From positions 1,364,001-1,428,000 of the forward strand of contig NBBA01000006.1 of NCBI GenBank assembly GCA_002794785.1: a DNA stretch of 64,000 nt. The letters are read 5' to 3'. The notes beneath the pieces are model-generated. The model was not told the DNA's origin. It was given only the letters and a program-made list of their open reading frames with translations, and ran no database searches. Of this stretch, positions 59,395-64,000 are shown in pieces (within the stretch, counting starts at the first letter, position 1; the number at the start of each line of letters is the position of its first letter). A program made the translations under genes and the position numbers. This DNA is from Coniferiporia sulphurascens. Lineage: Eukaryota > Basidiomycota > Agaricomycetes > Hymenochaetales > Hymenochaetaceae.

Positions 59395-61531
59395 CGTAGC
59401 TGCATGTTTTGCGGGTTTTTTCCCGTTTCTATGTATGTAATGTACATACGGTATACGGTATGTTCCTGAGCTTCCGAGTGAGCCTGGAGCGTGGATCTCC
59501 AGCGCCCGGCGCCCGTACCTTGGACCTTGGACCTAGCGCTGAGGTGCTTTGACTCAGACTCGGATAAGGACGGAGAGTTTTAAAGCAGTTCACGCGTATT
59601 TGTGATTAGCGATCAGTCTAGTCTAGTCTAGTCTGACCGTTTATTCGTCTATTCGTCTATTTTGTTGTAAGTCCGTCACGGGGGGGTTCACCAAAATGGG
59701 TAGGCAGTAGATATACAGATACTTAGCACCGAGGTTTTTTTTCTTTCTTTTCTTTCCTGTGGCTCAGGCTTGTCCTCTTCGATCCTGTATAAATAGGTTC
59801 GGGATGGGGATGCAGCCTGAGATTCAGCATGCTGTCTCAGGCTCATGGTTTTGTTATTAGTCTTGGCGCTTTAGATGTTCGACGCCAATGCGAATACGAA
59901 AACCAAATATGGTAAGATACGACATATACGAGTCAAGCATCTCCGTAGTTCGCGGTTCAGTTCACAGCTTTCTTCGCAGCCCGAGCGTTATCGTGCGTGC
60001 GTGCGTGTAACGTGTTTGCGCCAGTGAAGCAGGGAGTTCTGAATCTGAGCGGTCACCCTGTCAGTTGAGTACGGGCTTTCCATATCGGCTTGCAGTTTCA
60101 CAACCCCCAACGGACTCGGATGTTTTACCTTCCGGGAGTCTTGGAACAACTGGCAGCAGGAGTCCTTGATTTTGAACCCTGATCGTCTCGAATTTCCGCG
60201 AACTATTCTGCATCACGTGCCCGAGTCCGAGTCCGTGTCCGTGTCTCCTTCTCTCATTAATGACATTAGCGTGTTCTTCCGCTTTTGTACGTCGTGACTA
60301 TGGCTACGGTGCAATCGAAGTGCGAGTGTGAGTGTTCCCTACGCACGCACTGGCAATAGTGCGATAGTACTAGTAGCACTGACTCGGAACTGAAGCGCGC
60401 GCTCTGGGGTTACAGCACCACCATGACCGGCACATCAATATTAATTCGCGACAGTGAACTTGGACTCGGAACCTGCCAGTGGGGTGAGCGCCGGCACGCT
60501 TTCAACGCGGGTTGTCGTCAGCAACAGAGTTCGAATTCGAATTCGTTACGGGCCGTCATTGATATTCGCAGCACCTTTGGAACCGTGACCGTGGTGGGCC
60601 GCGGGCGCCTAACGGTGACGCGCAAGGGCTTCCAAGTTGTAAAGGCACGTGCTGTATTGTAGAAGATCGGAGAGCCGGGGTGGCGCGCCACACTAGTGGG
60701 ATTCGGGCGCTTCGTATTCTTCTTGCCCCCTTGTCTTCTTGCCTCCGTGTCACTTCTCTGTTTTACCTACATATTGGTTGGGGAGAAAGGACTAACTTGG
60801 GAAGAGGCCGACTACTACTCGGTCCCGACTTGCACGCACTGAGCTCGCACCTCCGGGCTGCGGCTGCTGACGCATCGGAGGTCAGACTCGGAATCGTGGT
60901 CGTCTTCAGTATGTGGTAGTAGTGTGACTGGATCGTTGCTGCTGCTTCACTCTTCCTGCAAGTGATGAGCGTCTAAATTGTGCGCCAATATACGATATGA
61001 CGGAGCCCGGATGCCGATTCCGGCGATAAGGCGCCAAACTGGGCGGCAAAGGCGGACGCCCGCCCGGCGCCCGCGGCGTCCTCGGGGAATTTTAGGCGCC
61101 CAAGCTTAAGGTAAACCCCGCCAGCCGTCAAATTAAACGTTAAGACAGATGTGGTAACTTATAAAGGCGGGACCCGCGGAGGCAGCTGATAAGGTGGCGC
61201 TTACTTGGGGACGATCCCGGAAGATCTCAAATCGTCAACATGTTTTTGGTTCAAGTACATATGTAATCCCGTGGGATCATCGCACTGGATGTCTGTGATA
61301 TCCGGGACTGGACTTGAGCTTAGCTCTATACGGTTACTACTACTCCATTTTAGCACTGCCCCCATCCCTCATCCCCCATCCCCCCGAGTTTCCCGTGTAG
61401 ACGCGGATCGGACTGTCGACAAGCGGCCGGGTCGGTCCGACTTGACCGACCCGAGTTACAGAAGAGCTGCATCTTAGACTCGCCGTCGGGGGATCGGTTC
61501 TTGTGTTTTGCGTCAAGTCTTGCGCTGACTA

Positions 61532-61553
61532 CATGCTCATGCTCATGCTCATG
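61532..61553. repeat. CTCATG hexamer repeat
   Basis: Three and a half tandem copies of ATGCTC. Confidence 0.85.
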
Positions 61554-62174
61554 TTTTGTCTGGCCAAGCCTCGCGGGTACTGTATGTCCGGAGAGTCGGG
61601 ACACCAATCATCGGACAGACAAGACCGTTTTTTTTCTTCAGTTTTTGTTTTGACTTCTTTGGTTTTTAGACCCACTCCCTTTTTCTGAACTTTTTGGGGA
61701 GTGCGACCGGCAGAGCAGGTACATGTTCTCGGACCGGGGTCAGAGGGTCCAGAAGGGAGGAAGGGAGGAAGGGAGGGGGACGGACATGCCGAAATAATTC
61801 ACACCCCTCAAGGTCGCACCACTTCTACGCTATTAATTTTAATAACGCACATCTAGCATGTGCTACAGTATATACGTGAGCGTTGGGTTTCAGGACTTTT
61901 CCCCCACTGCTGAATCTGATATGCAATTTACATATCGCTTCTAGCTCAAGCTCGACCCATCTGTCCATTTTTATTCCTTTCATTTCCGATTCCGAGGGCG
62001 CAGTTACAGTTGTGGTGTAAGCACCGTGACGGTATTTGGTAGTATCTGATCGAACAGAATGCATGAACATCGAATTCTTCCCCCCCCCTCACCCCATCTC
62101 GGCGTAAAGTTGTTGCGCGCGCGTAGGATGGAGGGAACCACGCTAAGTTGTGAGCTACGCGACGGCGGGGGGAG

Positions 62175-62196
62175 GGGCACGGCACGGCACGGCACT
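62175..62196. repeat. GGCAC pentamer repeat
   Basis: Four tandem copies. Confidence 0.85.
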
Positions 62197-63677
62197 CAGG
62201 CCCGAGTCCGGACCTGGATCTGGATCGTGGCTGGTAAGGGAATAGGGACAGGATCCCGGGCCATGGGGTGCTTGGAACCTGGAGTGCGCGGTGGCGTTGG
62301 TCGTACTACCGTGCCATCGCGCCGTCATATTGAAATTGCCAACCACGCGGCACGGCACGCGGAGTGCGGGCTGCCCGCGATATACTAAGTAAGTAATATT
62401 AATCACGTTCTTTACAGTAGATAATTCTAAAAGTTCGAAATGGCGGTTGTGGGGGCTATCGTTTAACGCCACTGCGGATCGAGCGCGCGCACGCGCCGAT
62501 TGGTTGAATGCATCGGTATCAACATCCCCCTTCTTCCTTCTCTACAAGAACAATACAATGCTGCCGTAGCGAGTAAGATATACTACTGCACAGCTAGGCT
62601 GGGCCGTGCGTGAGCCTTGACGCAAAGCACCAACGCCGCCATTCAATCGCCCCGATAATATAGTTTCTATCCGACCCGATCCCCGTGCCCACTGACTCCA
62701 AACGCTAATAAGTATTTACCCCCCTTTCTCCCCATCCCACCGTGACCCCGCTCAGCAGCCCCTCGGTCGCATGTCTGAAGCGCTGGCCGGCGACAAGCTC
62801 TTGTGCGGCAACGTCCGAGACTGAGAACATTGCCGTTTCGGGCACTCGCCTCCCACTCCGAGTTTACTCCTAAGTTCTCGGAAGCCCCACCTGACGACAA
62901 ACGCATACGACTCTGCACCACCTACAACGCCACCCACATATAGCCACCCTGGCTCTCCGTCAATGCATTATCCTCACGTGTTAAAACGCTTCCGCGACCC
63001 TACAACTGCCGAGAGCTTATGTGTTTCCGCGAACAGAGCAGAGGGGTCGAACGATCATGTCTCTGAGCTGAATGCAGTCAGCGCCCCTTCGGCGCCTGAT
63101 CCTCAGATAATCACGTAGCACTGCTAGTTCAAGCTCCGATCGACGCGGCTGTCATGCTTGGTTTCGGGGCAGATTCAATGCTCTCTCCCAGGAGCGGGAA
63201 GAGTAAGATAGTTTCCGTAGTTTGACTTCAAGGACGAAGGAGGCTTTTGAACTTTGGGTGTTCGGAATTCCCTCACACTTTTCGCGGCTGTTTGCGAGTT
63301 CCCGAGGTACTGAAGGTTGATGGTCGGGGTCAGTCAGCCTCACGTTCCTCGATCAACCGTCTGTCCTATCATCCTCTCTCCTTTTCAGGATAAAGGCGAA
63401 TACCCGATACCGAGAGTTCCTGCCGATTAAGGTTGGGCGTTTCATTGACTCATATCCTTCCGAGGACGGCTGGCTGGTCGGAAGAAGATCGATTAAGGGC
63501 GGACCTTGGGGAGAAAGGGAAGTGCATTAACGCTACTTCGTCCGTGCGTGGACTGCGCTGGTGATCTTTGGTTGCTTTGGTGTGGGTGAGGATTTTCCCT
63601 TAAAGTCCAGATTAGGCCGGGTGCATTCATCCGCGAAGTGGGCTGCGGCGCAAGTTGACATGTTGCATTAAGGGCAT

Positions 63678-63696
63678 GCCCGTGCCCGTGCCCGTG
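63678..63696. repeat. GCCCGT hexamer repeat
   Basis: Three tandem copies. Confidence 0.85.
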
Positions 63697-64000
63697 ACCG
63701 GGAGCACAGTACGTACGTCCCAAGATGCATCATTTGTAGTCTGTATCCGCTGCCCTGGTAGATCATATGTGTTCATAATTAACTAGCTAGTTGTTCCGAG
63801 GTTTCACTTCTGAGGGGTACGTGCGGTCGAGAGAGAAAAATGCCCCAGTCGTATCGCGAAGGAATGCATTGCTCCCCTTCTAGACTTTGGTTACTTAAAG
63901 ACTGCTAAAACAAACTTGTCGTTGACCTCGGCTGAATTCGGGCTAAAGGATACCGCCCTTGGGGAGCGTACTTCTCCTAAGGTTAAGTGGCACGCGCCGT

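Larger units (their letters stand above)
50551..64000. other. 13.4-kb stretch without recognisable genes, rich in simple repeats
   Basis: Both strands were scanned; the open frames (longest about 210 codons at 51913-52551 and 57387-58025) are Ser/Arg/Pro-rich, lack domains and show no splice plan, so I reject them as genes. The DNA is a patchwork of short tandem repeats of 4-7 nt and degenerate hexamers, and holds 21 copies of ACTCGGA/TCCGAGT by my count, 14 of them in 58.8-60.9 kb. No TTAGGG telomere array seen. Confidence 0.55.

Noticed and set aside
63600..64000. Possible telomere proximity because of the gene-free repeat-rich end.
   Set aside because: No TTAGGG-type array and no subtelomeric gene family seen.

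Overview
This window looks like basidiomycete nuclear DNA, most likely from an Agaricomycete. The genes are cut by many short introns of about 50-80 nt. There are micro-exons of 11 and 18 nt, two core-promoter TATA boxes of the same type in front of duplicated genes, and a mix of fungal families (DUF3433 membrane protein, MID1, SFP1-like zinc finger, MAM3/CNNM, DPH3). I cannot place it more finely than that.

Layout from left to right. 1-2.26 kb: 5' part of a DUF3433 membrane protein on the minus strand, cut by the window edge. 3.9-4.55 kb: a 640-bp element with terminal inverted repeats. 4.9-11.9 kb: two tandem DMT/EamA transporters on the plus strand. 13.9-18.05 kb: two tandem glutathione transferases on the minus strand with identical intron positions. 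18.6-21.25 kb: a repeat cluster with an almost perfect 127-nt-arm hairpin and a second copy of the 640-bp element. 21.7-27.0 kb: a carnitine acetyltransferase carrying an apparent 1-nt frameshift, then an ASX/DEUBAD-like chromatin protein. 27.9-35.8 kb: MAM3/CNNM-type transporter, F-box-like protein and MID1 calcium-channel subunit, all on the minus strand. 35.8-42.8 kb: no recognisable gene. 42.8-50.4 kb: DPH3, an AHP1/Prx5-type peroxiredoxin and an SFP1-like transcription factor. 50.4-64 kb: 13.6 kb with no recognisable gene, full of short simple repeats and strongly enriched in the word ACTCGGA.

The genes do not form a single pathway. Local themes are two recent tandem duplications (transporters and glutathione transferases), redox and detoxification functions (GSTs, peroxiredoxin), ion homeostasis (MAM3-like, MID1) and acetyl-unit shuttling. 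I found no CRISPR array, no rRNA, no convincing tRNA and no biosynthetic gene cluster. The most unusual signals are non-coding: the young hairpin, the two-copy TIR family, and the dispersed ACTCGGA hexamer-like word on the right side. Exon boundaries were read by eye from splice signals, reading phase and family conservation, and were not computed.
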